From the NCBI GenBank assembly GCA_021778935.1, contig JAJYBQ010000007.1, positions 1 to 27,599 of the forward strand: a stretch of DNA of 27,599 bases, given 5' to 3'. Under the pieces are notes generated by a model. That model made no database searches and had not been told where the DNA came from. It worked only from the letters and a program-made list of their open reading frames with translations. Positions 6,289-15,523 of the stretch are shown piece by piece. This stretch comes from Pseudomonadota bacterium. Lineage in GTDB: Bacteria > Pseudomonadota > Gammaproteobacteria > Burkholderiales > Burkholderiaceae. How positions within the stretch are numbered: position 1 is the first letter of the stretch; each line of letters begins with the position of its first letter. The position numbers were made by a program, and so were the translations under genes.

Positions 6289-8760
6289 ATGGCCGCCCCG
6301 TCCGACCCCGGCGCCGACATCGCATCGAATGCGGCCCAGCCTCCGCGGAAGAACCCGGGTTCCGGGTTCACCGCCCATATGCTGCCCTACCCGGACCTGC
6401 CGCCGGAGCAGCGCATCGCCCGCCTGCGCGAGCGCATCTTCCACGCCGGATCGAGCGGCGCAGCGCTCGAAAAGATCCTGCGATCCCTGGTACAGAGCGA
6501 AGAGCGCGTCGTGCGCCTCACCAACCTGTGCCAGGCGCGCAGCGAAATCAACCAGACCATCGTCCGCCTGCAGACGCCGGCGGAACTATTCTCCGTGGCG
6601 TGCCGCATCGCGGTCGAATACGGCGGCATGCGGATGGCATGGATCGGAATGCGCAACGCCAAGACCGACCGCATCGAACCGGTCGCCCGCTACGGCGAGG
6701 CGCTCGAATACCTGGACGGGATCGCGGTTTCGGCCGCCGCCGAAACGCCGGAGGGCTGCGGCCCCACCGGCTGGGCCTACCGCACCGACCGATACGGCAC
6801 CGTGCAGGACTACGCCACCGATCCGATGGTCGCCCCGTGGCGCGAGCGCGCGCTGCAGCACGGGCTGCGCGCCACCGGCGCCTTCCCCATCCGGCACAAC
6901 GACGCGCCGTATGCCGTGCTCACCGTCTACAGCGCGCAGCCCGACTCCTTCGACGACGAAGTCATCGACCTGCTGCGCGAGATCTCCAAGGATCTGAGCT
7001 TCGCCCTCGACGCGATCGAAAACGCCCGCGTGCGGCGGGAAATGGTCGATGCGCTCCGGCGCAGCGAGCGCGACCTGCGCGAAAAGAGCGAGTTTCTCGA
7101 CTCGATCCTGCAAAGCGAACCGGAATGCGTCATCGTGCTCGACGCGCACCGCAGACTGTTGCGCATCAACCAGGCGGGCCTGCGCATGCTCGGCGCGCAC
7201 ACCGAAGCGGAGGTCGCCGCCGCCGGCCTGCTCCATTTCATTCAGGCCGAGCATCGCGGCGCCTTCCTCGACCTGTACCGCAAGGCCTGCGGCGGCGAAA
7301 GCGGCGTGCTGGAGATCGCGATCGGCGGCAAGGACGGCACCTCGCGCTGGCTGGAAATCCACGCCGCCTGCCTGCCCCACGTCGCCAATGAACAGCCGGG
7401 GTTCCTCGGCATCGCGCGCGACATCTCGGAAACGAAGCGCTCGGCCGAACTGATCTGGCGCCAGGCCAACTTCGACTTTCTCACCGGCCTGCCCAACCGC
7501 TATATGTTCCGCGACCGGCTGGAACAGGAAATCAAGATATCGCATCGCATGGGCGGTCTGGTCGCGCTCCTGTTCATCGACCTCGACCGGTTCAAGGAGA
7601 TCAACGACACGTTCGGACACGACCGCGGCGATCGCCTGCTGGTCGAGGCGTCGCGCCGGATCGAGACCTGCATCCGCGAAGCGGACACCGTCGCCCGCCT
7701 CGGCGGCGACGAGTTCACCGTGATCCTGCCGCAACTGAGCCATCCCGAGGATGCCGAAGCCGTCGCGGGCAACATCATCACGCGCCTCGCCGAGCCCTAT
7801 GTGCTCGGCGCCGAGTCCGTCTTCGTGACCGCCAGCGTCGGCATCACCTATTTCCCGACGGACACGCAAAGCGCCGATGCGCTGATCCGCAACGCCGATC
7901 AGGCGATGTACGTCGCCAAGCGCCAGGGGCGCAACCGCCTGGCCTACTTCACCGAGGCGCTGCAGGCCGAGGCCAGGACGCGCCTGCACCTGATCACCGA
8001 CCTGCGCAGCGCCCTGCCCGGCGGCCAGCTCAACGTGTTCTTCCAGCCGATCGTCGACCTCTCGAGCGGACGGATCTGCGCAGCTGAGGCCCTGCTGCGA
8101 TGGAAGCATCCGACCCAGGGCTGGATTTCGCCCGACCGCTTCATTCCGGCGGCCGAGGAGACCGGCCTCATCGTCGACATCGGCGACTGGGTGTTCCGCG
8201 AAAGCGCGCGCTGGGCAAAGCGCTGGCACGAACAGGGACTCGGCAGCGAATTTTGCGTCAGCGTCAACAGCTCCCCGGTGCAGTTCCGCGACAGCGCACA
8301 TATCCGCGCATGGCCGCGGATCCTGCAGGACCAGGGCCTGCCGCCCCGCTGCATCGCCATCGAAATCACCGAGGGCCTGCTGCTCGAAGCCGATGCGGCG
8401 GTCGCCGAATCGCTTGCCTGGCTGCGCGACAGCGGCATTCCGCTCGCCCTCGACGACTTCGGAACCGGCTATTCCTCGCTCGCATACCTGCACAAGTTCC
8501 CGCTCGACCACTTGAAGATCGATCAGTCGTTCACGCGCAACCTCGAGACCGAACCGGCGGCGCGCACCCTGTCGAAGACCATCGTCCGGATGGCGCAGGA
8601 GCTCGGGCTGCGCGTGATCGCCGAAGGCGTGGAAACCGCGGCCCAGCGAACCTTTCTGCAAAACGCCGGCTGCGGCTACGCCCAGGGATATCTGTTCTCC
8701 CGGCCGGTTCCGCCTGAAGCGTTCGAGACCCTTCTGCACGCCGACCGAAACCCCGGATAG
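6289..8760 (+). CDS. GAF-PAS-GGDEF-EAL cyclic-di-GMP signalling protein
   Basis: An 823-residue cytoplasmic protein with no transmembrane segment. Order: an N-terminal helical linker; a GAF-type sensor (about 85-240); a PAS domain (about 262-385, with FLDSILQSEPECVIVLDAHR); a GGDEF cyclase domain (about 395-560); and an EAL phosphodiesterase domain (about 575-820). The GGDEF motif is intact at 472-476, with an inhibitory-site RxxD (READ) five residues before it. The EAL motif (600-602) and the downstream metal and catalytic signatures (VNSSPVQF, IEITEG, LALDDFGTG, LKIDQSF, IAEGVET) also look intact, so either activity is possible. I chose ATG 6289 (MAAPSDPG) because the open frame upstream is low-complexity; ATG 6379 is an alternative. 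It probably tunes c-di-GMP affecting the polysaccharide genes downstream (inference). Confidence 0.9.
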   Translation: MAAPSDPGADIASNAAQPPRKNPGSGFTAHMLPYPDLPPEQRIARLRERIFHAGSSGAALEKILRSLVQSEERVVRLTNLCQARSEINQTIVRLQTPAELFSVACRIAVEYGGMRMAWIGMRNAKTDRIEPVARYGEALEYLDGIAVSAAAETPEGCGPTGWAYRTDRYGTVQDYATDPMVAPWRERALQHGLRATGAFPIRHNDAPYAVLTVYSAQPDSFDDEVIDLLREISKDLSFALDAIENARVRREMVDALRRSERDLREKSEFLDSILQSEPECVIVLDAHRRLLRINQAGLRMLGAHTEAEVAAAGLLHFIQAEHRGAFLDLYRKACGGESGVLEIAIGGKDGTSRWLEIHAACLPHVANEQPGFLGIARDISETKRSAELIWRQANFDFLTGLPNRYMFRDRLEQEIKISHRMGGLVALLFIDLDRFKEINDTFGHDRGDRLLVEASRRIETCIREADTVARLGGDEFTVILPQLSHPEDAEAVAGNIITRLAEPYVLGAESVFVTASVGITYFPTDTQSADALIRNADQAMYVAKRQGRNRLAYFTEALQAEARTRLHLITDLRSALPGGQLNVFFQPIVDLSSGRICAAEALLRWKHPTQGWISPDRFIPAAEETGLIVDIGDWVFRESARWAKRWHEQGLGSEFCVSVNSSPVQFRDSAHIRAWPRILQDQGLPPRCIAIEITEGLLLEADAAVAESLAWLRDSGIPLALDDFGTGYSSLAYLHKFPLDHLKIDQSFTRNLETEPAARTLSKTIVRMAQELGLRVIAEGVETAAQRTFLQNAGCGYAQGYLFSRPVPPEAFETLLHADRNPG

Positions 8761-8871
8761 CCGCCCGTCCCCGCCGTTTTTCCCCCTACCGCCCGCAGCG
8801 GCGGCGCGCACAATGCCGGAAAAGACGGAACGCTCCCATGCGGGAGTTCCGGACAAGAAGAACAACGATCG

Positions 8872-11403
8872 ATGGGACGGCGATCCGATCCGGCGCGACC
8901 GGGCCGCCGTCCATTTTTTTGCAGGGAGACGAAAACGAGCGCGCCCGCCCCACCAACCCGCATCGCTCGCTTCGAAATCCTCGCCACGCTGGGAACCGGC
9001 GCGGAAGGATCGGTGTATCTCGCGCTCGACCCCCGCCTCGGCCGCCGGGTCGCGGTGAAGACGCTCCGGCTCGACGCCGCCGGCCTGCGGCACGACGGCG
9101 TCGCGTCCCTGCTCGACGAAGCGCGCATCGTCGCCACGCTGTCGCACCCGAACATCGTGCCGCTCCACGACGCCGGCGAACACGCCGGCACGCCCTATCT
9201 CGTCTTCGAGTACGTCGAGGGCAAGACCCTCGCCGCCCTGCTGCGCGCAGGCGGCCCGCTGTCGGTCGCCCAGGCGGTGGAGATCGCCATCGCGCTGGCG
9301 CAGGGCGTCGCATACGCCCATGAGCGCGGCATCATCCATCGCGACATCAAGCCCGCGAACATCATGATCGCCCCCGACGGCGTGCCCCGCCTGATGGACT
9401 TCGGCATCGCCCGGCGCATCCAGGCCGGCGGCGCCGCCTCGGGCGAGATCGCCGGCACGCCCTCCTACGTCGCCCCGGAATCGATCACCCGGCGCGCGTT
9501 CCTGCCGGCCGGCGACCAGTTCGCGCTCGGCGTCGTGCTCTACGAGATGGTCACCGGCGCGCCGCCGATCCACGGCGCCAGCCCGCGCGAGATCGTCCGG
9601 CGCATCGTCGAAGAGGATTTCGTCCTGCCCTCGCAGCGCGCCGACGGCGTCGATACCCGCCTCGACGGCCTGTTGATGAAAGCCCTGGCGAAAAACCCCG
9701 AGGAACGGTTCGCCAGCGCCGCCGAGATGGCCAAGGCCCTGCACGAATACCTGCACCCCGACGCCGACGCGCAGACCGACGCCGCCACCGGCACCCTGGA
9801 TTACCTGCTGCGCCGGATCCGCCACAAGGGCGATTTCCCGGCCATGTCGGCGACGATCACCGCCGTCAATCGCGCCGTCGCCTCGGATCGGGAGCCGATC
9901 TCGGTGCTGTGCGGCATGATCCTCAAGGACTTCGCGCTGACGGCCCGCCTGCTCAAGCTCGTCAACGCCTCGCATTTCACCCAGTTCGGCGGCGAGATCA
10001 GCACCGTCTCGCGGGCCATCGCCATCGTCGGCTTCAACACCGTGCGCAACCTCGCGATGTCGCTCACGCTGTTCGAGCACCTCCACGAACACGCCAATGC
10101 CGCGGCGCTCAAGGACTTGGCCATCGGCGCCTACTTCAGCGGCCTGCTGGCCCGGGAGCTGGCGCCCGACGCCGACACCCAGAACGCCGAGCAGGCCTTC
10201 GTCTGTGCAATGTTTCACCGTCTCGGGAAACTGCTGGCGACGTTCTATCTGCACGAAGAGGCGTTGGCGGTCGCACGGGCGATGCAGACCCACGGCTGGG
10301 ACGAGGACCGCGCCTCCCGCCAGGTGCTGGGCCTGAGCTACGGCGACTTGGGCGTCGGCGTCGCCAAGGCATGGAACCTGCCGGACGACCTCCGCACCAG
10401 CATGCGCGCCGTCGTCAGCCCGGGCCCGATGCGACCGGAGCGCGAGCCGGAGCGGCTGCGCCTGCTCGCCGGGCTGACCAACGAGCTCTCCGAGACCATC
10501 CGCACCGGCGAGGAATCCGCGCGCCCCCAGCAGGTCCGTGCCCTGCTCGAACGCTACGGCCCGGCGACCGGCATCGACGAGCGCACGCTCAACGCCGCCG
10601 TCAAGGACGCCACCGCCGCCCTGATGCGCGATGCCGAAACGCTGGGGCACGGCGTTTCGCGCAGCGGCTTCGCCAGGAAGGCCCGCGACTGGAGCCCGGC
10701 GGCCGCAGGGTCCCGTCACGGTCAGGCCAAACCAGACGCGGCGCCGGACGGGGGGCCCGACACCCTGGGCCAGATCGCCCTCACCCAGCACCTGAGCGCC
10801 GACGCCGCCCTGGACGCCGCCGGCGCCGCTGAGGCGGCCGCGGGGCCGGGTGCGCCCGCCGCACCCGGCAAGCGCCAGGCACTGCTCGCGGCCGGCATCC
10901 AGGACATCACCAATTCGCTGGTGAGCGACCAGCCCCTGCAGGACATCCTGCGCATCATCCTGGAGACGATGTACCGCGCCATCGGCTTCGACCGCGTGCT
11001 GCTGTTCATCCTCGATGCGCCCCGCCAGGCGCTGCGCTGCCGCTACGGCTTCGGCCCCGGCGCCGACGCGTTCGTGAAGCAGAAGCTGTCCCTGCCCCTG
11101 CAGGGCGAGCGGGACCTGTTCTATGCCGCCACCGTCATGGGCGTCGACCTTTGCGTCACCGACCTCGACGCCGAGAAGGTGCGCGCGCACGTTCCCGCCT
11201 GGTACCGGCGCGAGTTCGGCGGGCGCGGTCCAAGCGGCCCACACGGCCTCATCCTGCTGCCGATCGCCCAGAACAAGCGCACGGTGGGCCTGATCTACGG
11301 CGACAGCGCCTCGGCGGCGACCCTGCATTTCAGTGCCGAGGAACTCGGCCTGCTCAAGACCCTGCGCAACCAGGCGGTGCTGGCGATGCGGCAGGCCGGA
11401 TGA
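8872..11403 (+). CDS. Serine/threonine protein kinase with HDOD and C-terminal GAF domains
   Basis: An 843-residue multidomain cytoplasmic signalling protein. A Hanks-type kinase occupies about residues 32-290, with the Gly loop GTGAEGSVYLA (from 41), ATP-anchoring Lys63, the catalytic loop HRDIKPAN (156-163), DFGIA and the APE segment, all intact. An HDOD domain (about 320-510) follows, with ILKDFALTARLLKLVNASHF. Next comes an Ala/Pro/Gly-rich linker (about 600-680), then a GAF domain to the end (about 690-842). No transmembrane segment is visible, unlike PASTA-type kinases. HDOD domains occur in regulators of motility, biofilm and c-di-GMP pathways. The start is uncertain: ATG 8872 is used, without a clear ribosome-binding site, and the kinase fold begins about 30 residues in. 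It follows the GGDEF-EAL gene by 111 bp and may be co-transcribed. Confidence 0.88.
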   Translation: MGRRSDPARPGRRPFFCRETKTSAPAPPTRIARFEILATLGTGAEGSVYLALDPRLGRRVAVKTLRLDAAGLRHDGVASLLDEARIVATLSHPNIVPLHDAGEHAGTPYLVFEYVEGKTLAALLRAGGPLSVAQAVEIAIALAQGVAYAHERGIIHRDIKPANIMIAPDGVPRLMDFGIARRIQAGGAASGEIAGTPSYVAPESITRRAFLPAGDQFALGVVLYEMVTGAPPIHGASPREIVRRIVEEDFVLPSQRADGVDTRLDGLLMKALAKNPEERFASAAEMAKALHEYLHPDADAQTDAATGTLDYLLRRIRHKGDFPAMSATITAVNRAVASDREPISVLCGMILKDFALTARLLKLVNASHFTQFGGEISTVSRAIAIVGFNTVRNLAMSLTLFEHLHEHANAAALKDLAIGAYFSGLLARELAPDADTQNAEQAFVCAMFHRLGKLLATFYLHEEALAVARAMQTHGWDEDRASRQVLGLSYGDLGVGVAKAWNLPDDLRTSMRAVVSPGPMRPEREPERLRLLAGLTNELSETIRTGEESARPQQVRALLERYGPATGIDERTLNAAVKDATAALMRDAETLGHGVSRSGFARKARDWSPAAAGSRHGQAKPDAAPDGGPDTLGQIALTQHLSADAALDAAGAAEAAAGPGAPAAPGKRQALLAAGIQDITNSLVSDQPLQDILRIILETMYRAIGFDRVLLFILDAPRQALRCRYGFGPGADAFVKQKLSLPLQGERDLFYAATVMGVDLCVTDLDAEKVRAHVPAWYRREFGGRGPSGPHGLILLPIAQNKRTVGLIYGDSASAATLHFSAEELGLLKTLRNQAVLAMRQAG

Positions 11404-11537
11404 CAAGCGGGCAGACCCCGGCCGAGCCCGCCGACATGACGAGCCGCCCTCAAGTCTTCCCGGTCCCGGCCGATACGGATTGGGGGCCGCAAGCACGGGC
11501 AAGGCCGATCGGAAACCTGCCACGAAGGTGCCGGAAT

Positions 11538-11553
11538 GGTGACCGAAGTCACA
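11538..11553. promoter_or_regulatory. CRP/FNR-family-like palindrome
   Basis: GGTGA-CCGAAG-TCACA differs by one base from the CRP-type consensus TGTGA-N6-TCACA. If the promoter at 11581-11610 is right, the site is centred near -71, a common class I activator position. The protein that would bind it is not in this window. Confidence 0.4.
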
Positions 11554-11580
11554 TTCGCCGTACTCTCGCCCGGGTTTCCA

Positions 11581-11610
11581 TTGCCTTTCGTACCATGTTT
11601 ACGGTAGCAT
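11581..11610 (+). promoter_or_regulatory. Possible sigma-70 promoter of the polysaccharide operon
   Basis: TTGCCT (11581-11586) and TAGCAT (11605-11610) are separated by 18 bp. Each hexamer matches four of six consensus bases. The leader to the ATG at 11789 would be about 170 nt and would contain the two hairpins. Evidence is positional and modest. Confidence 0.3.
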
Positions 11611-11788
11611 CCCGGCCTCGTGCGTCGGTCGCGTTATCGCCCGTTCTTGATCGCGCACGGTTCGGTGTTGCCACATTCCTGTCAGGATGGCCGGCTAAAA
11701 CGCCAGCCTGCGGGAAAGCGTCCCGCGTGGGGGGTCCGTCCCGACCCCCATGCGGCGGAAATGTCGTTTTGCATCGGTGCATCGCCTT

Positions 11789-13213
11789 ATGAACACACGA
11801 ATAAGCGCACTGCCCAAGGTTGCAAACGGGCACTGGCTGCAATGGCCCGGCGATTGGGTTCTGGCCTTCGGGGGCCTGCTCTTCGCGCTGTCGGTGATCG
11901 ACGGCAGCGGCGAGCTGGCGCGCCATGCCGCCGCGTGGCGGACGCCGTTCACCATGGCGCTCGCGGGCGCGTTCGCCGCGATGCTCCTCGGCACCAACCT
12001 CGCCGCGGGACTCTACCGTGCCACCCGCTACCCGTCGCGCACGGCCGTGTTCGCCCGGGCGATCGCGGCCGCGGCGATCGATACGGTGATCTTCTACGTC
12101 GCCGTCCGCGCCCTCGCCCCCAACCTCAACGGGCCGATGATCGGCACGCCGGCGTTCCTGTTCCCGTACACGCTTTTCGTCGCGTCGCTGCGGCCGGCGC
12201 TGTTCCTGCTGCAGCAGTTCGGTCCCGCGGCGCGCCGCGTGCTGGTGCTGGGCACCGGCCCCGACGCCCAGGATCTCGTCGACACCCTGGCGCGCAAACC
12301 GCAGCGCGGCCTGGAGATCGTCGGCGTCGTGCCGACCAACAATTCCGGCGCCTCGACCGCAACCACGCTCAACGGCCACACGCCGATCCTGCTATGCGAC
12401 GATCTCGTGGATCTCGTGCGCCGCACCCGGGCCAACGAAATCGTGGTCGCCGAACGCGAACAGCGCGGCGGCGTGCTGCCGCTGCGCGACATGCTCGAAT
12501 GTCGCATCCACGGCGTGCGGATCACCGACAAGACCGCGTTCTACGAGCGCGTGCACGGCGAGTTCCCGCTCGACTCGCTCAAGGCGAGCTGGCTGATCTA
12601 CGGCCACGGCTTCGAGCAGGGCCTGGGGCGCCGTTTCGCCAAGCGCACGACCGACATCGTCGCTTCCGCGGTCCTGCTCATCCTGGGCCTGCCGGTCATG
12701 GCGATCGCCGCCGCGGCGATCGCCATGGAAAGCGAAGGCCCGGTCATCTACCGCCAGGAGCGCGTCGGCCTCAAGGGCCGCAGCTTCCAGGTGCTCAAGT
12801 TCCGCAGCATGCGCACCGACGCCGAGGCCGACGGCCGCGCGCGCTGGGCCGGCGCCGGCGACCCCCGCGTCACCCGGGTGGGCCGCATCATCCGCAAGAC
12901 CCGCATCGACGAACTGCCGCAGCTGGTCAACGTGCTGCGCGGCCAGATGAGCATCGTCGGGCCGCGGCCCGAGCGGCCGGCCTTCGTCGAACAGCTCAAG
13001 AACGACATCCGGTTCTACGACGTGCGCCACAGCGTGCGGCCCGGCCTCACCGGCTGGGCGCAGGTGCGGTTCAACTATGCCGCCACGCTCGAGGATTCCC
13101 GGCGCAAGCTGCAGTTCGATCTCTATTACGTCAAGAACCACTCGCTGGCGCTGGACCTGCGGATTCTTTTCGAAACCATCCGCGTCGTCCTCCGCGGCGA
13201 GGGCGCGCGCTAG
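11789..13213 (+). CDS. Polyprenyl-phosphate sugar-1-phosphate transferase, XrtA-system type (EpsB/WcaJ-like)
   Basis: A 474-residue initiating glycosyltransferase that would transfer a sugar-1-phosphate onto undecaprenyl phosphate to start exopolysaccharide repeat-unit synthesis. The N-terminal part has about four to five membrane helices (about 15-150). The middle is a Rossmann-like domain starting RRVLVLGTGPDAQDL. The C-terminal bacterial sugar transferase domain (about 285-470) carries YRQERVGLKGRSFQVLKFRS, RKTRIDELPQLVNVL and SIVGPRPERP, all typical. This architecture matches the TIGRFAM-type sugar transferase that accompanies the PEP-CTERM/EpsH system. The ATG at 11789 directly precedes the conserved start; the frame extends 13 codons upstream without support. 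prsK follows after 33 bp, and the two are probably one operon. Confidence 0.9.
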   Translation: MNTRISALPKVANGHWLQWPGDWVLAFGGLLFALSVIDGSGELARHAAAWRTPFTMALAGAFAAMLLGTNLAAGLYRATRYPSRTAVFARAIAAAAIDTVIFYVAVRALAPNLNGPMIGTPAFLFPYTLFVASLRPALFLLQQFGPAARRVLVLGTGPDAQDLVDTLARKPQRGLEIVGVVPTNNSGASTATTLNGHTPILLCDDLVDLVRRTRANEIVVAEREQRGGVLPLRDMLECRIHGVRITDKTAFYERVHGEFPLDSLKASWLIYGHGFEQGLGRRFAKRTTDIVASAVLLILGLPVMAIAAAAIAMESEGPVIYRQERVGLKGRSFQVLKFRSMRTDAEADGRARWAGAGDPRVTRVGRIIRKTRIDELPQLVNVLRGQMSIVGPRPERPAFVEQLKNDIRFYDVRHSVRPGLTGWAQVRFNYAATLEDSRRKLQFDLYYVKNHSLALDLRILFETIRVVLRGEGAR

Positions 13214-13246
13214 TCCGCGCCCCCTGCGCAGGACGCCCTGCTCCGG

Positions 13247-15418
13247 TTGAACACCTTCGGCGCGCTCAGCTACGGGACCGCATCGGCGGCGTTCCTGCTG
13301 CTGGCCGCGGTGCTCTTCATCGGCGCCCTGGGGCGGCGCGGCATGCGCTCCGGCGGCGCCGCCGAACGCCAGGCGCGCATCCGCATCCTTGCCGCGGCGG
13401 GGTCGTCCAGCCGGGCCGGCATTTCCCTCGGCGTCGCCTCCCTCGTCACGGCGTTGTGGGCCGGCGCGCTCGCGGCCGAGAGCGCACGCGGCGTGTTCCT
13501 GCCGCTGCCGGAGTACCTCCTGGAGATGGGACGCGACGCCGCCTGGCTGCTGGCGGTCGTCGGCCTCAATCGCGCCGTCTTCCCCCGCTCCTGGCGCTTC
13601 GGCGCCGCGGCGGTCAGCGTCGCCCTGCTCGCTCTCGGCCCGCTGCTGGCGATCATCGACCCCCAAGGCTTTCTCGACGCCGCGCAAACGCCCCTGGTCC
13701 GGGCCGGTCTGTTCATGGCGATCGCGATCTTCGTCGCGCTCGAACAGCTCTACCGCAACGCCAACGCCAGCGGGCGCTGGGCGCTGCGCCCGCTGGTGAT
13801 CGGCGTCGGCCTGCTGTGCGCCTACGACCTCTACCTCTACTCCCAGGCCGAACTGCTCAAGCATATCGGGGCGGTGTCCTGGGATGCGCGGGGGCTGGTC
13901 GATGCGCTCGCCGTCCCGCTGCTCGTGCTCGCCGCGCGGCGCAGCCCCGACTGGTCGCTGGAGGTGTTCGTTTCCCGCCAGGCGGTGTTCTACGCCGGGA
14001 CCTTCGTTGCCGCCGGGACCTACATGACGGCGATCGCCGCCGTCGGCTATCTCCTGCGCCGCTTCGGCGGCAGCTGGGGCGGCGCGATCCAGATCGTCTT
14101 CGTCGCCGGCGCCGCCCTCGTGCTGGCCGCCTCGCTCGCCTCGACCGCGGTGCGGCGGCGGATCAAGCTCTCCCTCGCCACCCACTTCTACCGCAACAAG
14201 TACGACTACCGCATCGAATGGCTGCGCTTCGTCGACACGCTGGCCGAACCCGGCGAGCCGGACGTACGGCGCGCCGCGGCGCGCGCGATCGCCCAGATCT
14301 TCGAAAGCCCCGAGGCGGTGCTCCTGGTCCGCGAGGAGTTCGGCGATCACGACGGCGCCGCGTTCGTGCCGGTCACCTCCTGGCCGGCGGAGGCACCCGG
14401 ACTGCAGCGCGCCCACCCCCTGCCCGCCGGGAGCGAACTCGCCCGCTACCTCGAACGCAGCCGGACGGTGATCGACCTCGCGGCGTACCGCGGCGCACCC
14501 GAGCAATACGAAAACGTCGACCTGCCGCCATGGCTGCTGCCGGAAGATGTTCCGGGAAGCCCGCGCGAGCCGGCACAATGGCGGGTGCTGATGCCCATCC
14601 TCCATCGCGACCGCCTGCTCGGCATGGTCCTGCTGCAGGCGCCGCCCGGACCGTTCGACCTGACCTACGAAGACTATGACCTGATGCGGATGACCGGGCA
14701 GCACATCGCCGTGCACATCGTTCAGCAGGAAACCGATCGCAGCCTGGGGCAGGCCCGCCAGTTCGAAGCCTACAACCGCCTGGTCGCCTTCATGATGCAC
14801 GACCTCAAGAATTCGGCGGCGCAGATGCAGCTCATCGTCGACAACGCCCCGCGCCACAAGCACAAGCCGGAATTCGTCGACGATGCCGTGCGGACCATCG
14901 CCAACGCCGCCGGCCGCATCAACGGCCTGATCCAGCAGATCAAGGGCGGATCCGCCGCGCCCGCGGCGCGGCCCGTTGCACTCGACGACATCGTGCACAA
15001 CGCCGTGCAGCGCTGCCGCGACCGGCAGCCGGTTCCCGCCATGCAGCGCCTGACCCCCGCCCGCATCGTCGCCGATCCGGCCAAGCTCGAAGCCGCGCTC
15101 GAACACCTCCTGCGCAACGCCCAGGACGCCACGCCCCCGGATGGCCGCATCACCGTCGCGCTCGACGTCGATACCGCCGACGCCTGGCTCACGGTGGCCG
15201 ACACGGGCTGCGGCATGGATGCCGAGTTCCTGCGCGAACGCCTGTTCCGCCCCTTCGACAGCACCAAGGGATCGCAAGGCATGGGCATCGGCGCCTATCA
15301 GGTCCGCGAAACCATCCGGGCGGTGGGGGGGGACGTCCGCGTCACCAGCGCACCTGGCGCCGGGACGACGTTCACGTTGCGATTTCCCATCGAAAGCATG
15401 ACGGAATCGGAAGCCTAA
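13247..15418 (+). CDS. prsK: PrsK, XrtA/PEP-CTERM system membrane histidine kinase
   Basis: A 723-residue sensor kinase. The first about 300 residues are hydrophobic with roughly eight membrane helices and no large periplasmic domain, as in PrsK. A GAF-like domain (about 315-495) follows. The phospho-acceptor region is FMMHDLKNSAAQMQL with His518, and the HATPase domain has the N box EHLLRNAQDA, the G1 box ADTGCGMD and the G2 region GSQGMGIGAYQVRE. The C-terminus ends TFTLRFPIES. The start is TTG at 13247 (read as Met), because the next residues NTFGALSYGTASAAFLLLAA form the family's usual first helix; no good ribosome-binding site precedes it. PrsK pairs with PrsR. Here they are separated by an acyltransferase gene, which is unusual. 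Confidence 0.92.
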   Translation: MNTFGALSYGTASAAFLLLAAVLFIGALGRRGMRSGGAAERQARIRILAAAGSSSRAGISLGVASLVTALWAGALAAESARGVFLPLPEYLLEMGRDAAWLLAVVGLNRAVFPRSWRFGAAAVSVALLALGPLLAIIDPQGFLDAAQTPLVRAGLFMAIAIFVALEQLYRNANASGRWALRPLVIGVGLLCAYDLYLYSQAELLKHIGAVSWDARGLVDALAVPLLVLAARRSPDWSLEVFVSRQAVFYAGTFVAAGTYMTAIAAVGYLLRRFGGSWGGAIQIVFVAGAALVLAASLASTAVRRRIKLSLATHFYRNKYDYRIEWLRFVDTLAEPGEPDVRRAAARAIAQIFESPEAVLLVREEFGDHDGAAFVPVTSWPAEAPGLQRAHPLPAGSELARYLERSRTVIDLAAYRGAPEQYENVDLPPWLLPEDVPGSPREPAQWRVLMPILHRDRLLGMVLLQAPPGPFDLTYEDYDLMRMTGQHIAVHIVQQETDRSLGQARQFEAYNRLVAFMMHDLKNSAAQMQLIVDNAPRHKHKPEFVDDAVRTIANAAGRINGLIQQIKGGSAAPAARPVALDDIVHNAVQRCRDRQPVPAMQRLTPARIVADPAKLEAALEHLLRNAQDATPPDGRITVALDVDTADAWLTVADTGCGMDAEFLRERLFRPFDSTKGSQGMGIGAYQVRETIRAVGGDVRVTSAPGAGTTFTLRFPIESMTESEA

Positions 15419-15523
15419 GCCCTGCATCCTGCGCTAGGATTGAAATCGCTGTCGTAGGAACCCCCTATCGCTGAAGAACACCGCCCGCCACCATGAAGCG
15501 CCACGACGTGAAGGATTGCAATA

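Larger units (their letters stand above)
11404..11788 (+). other. Intergenic leader upstream of the polysaccharide operon
   Basis: This 385-bp stretch holds no gene I can support. It contains a CRP/FNR-like palindrome (11538-11553), a possible sigma-70 promoter (11581-11610), and two consecutive hairpins in the would-be leader. The hairpins are GCGGGA/TCCCGC at 11710-11726 and GGGGGTC/GACCCCC at 11730-11749. No sigma-54 promoter or copy of the PEP-CTERM upstream motif is visible, so this operon seems to be controlled differently from the PEP-CTERM genes. Confidence 0.5.

Noticed and set aside
6586..11523. A 1645-codon open frame on the minus strand
   Set aside because: It is antisense to the GGDEF-EAL and kinase-HDOD genes, whose motifs are clear; the translation is low-complexity (Gly/Ala/Arg/Val/Asp) and reflects high G+C at codon position three.
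12392..15427. A 1011-codon open frame on the minus strand
   Set aside because: Antisense to the sugar transferase and prsK; no recognisable motif and biased composition.
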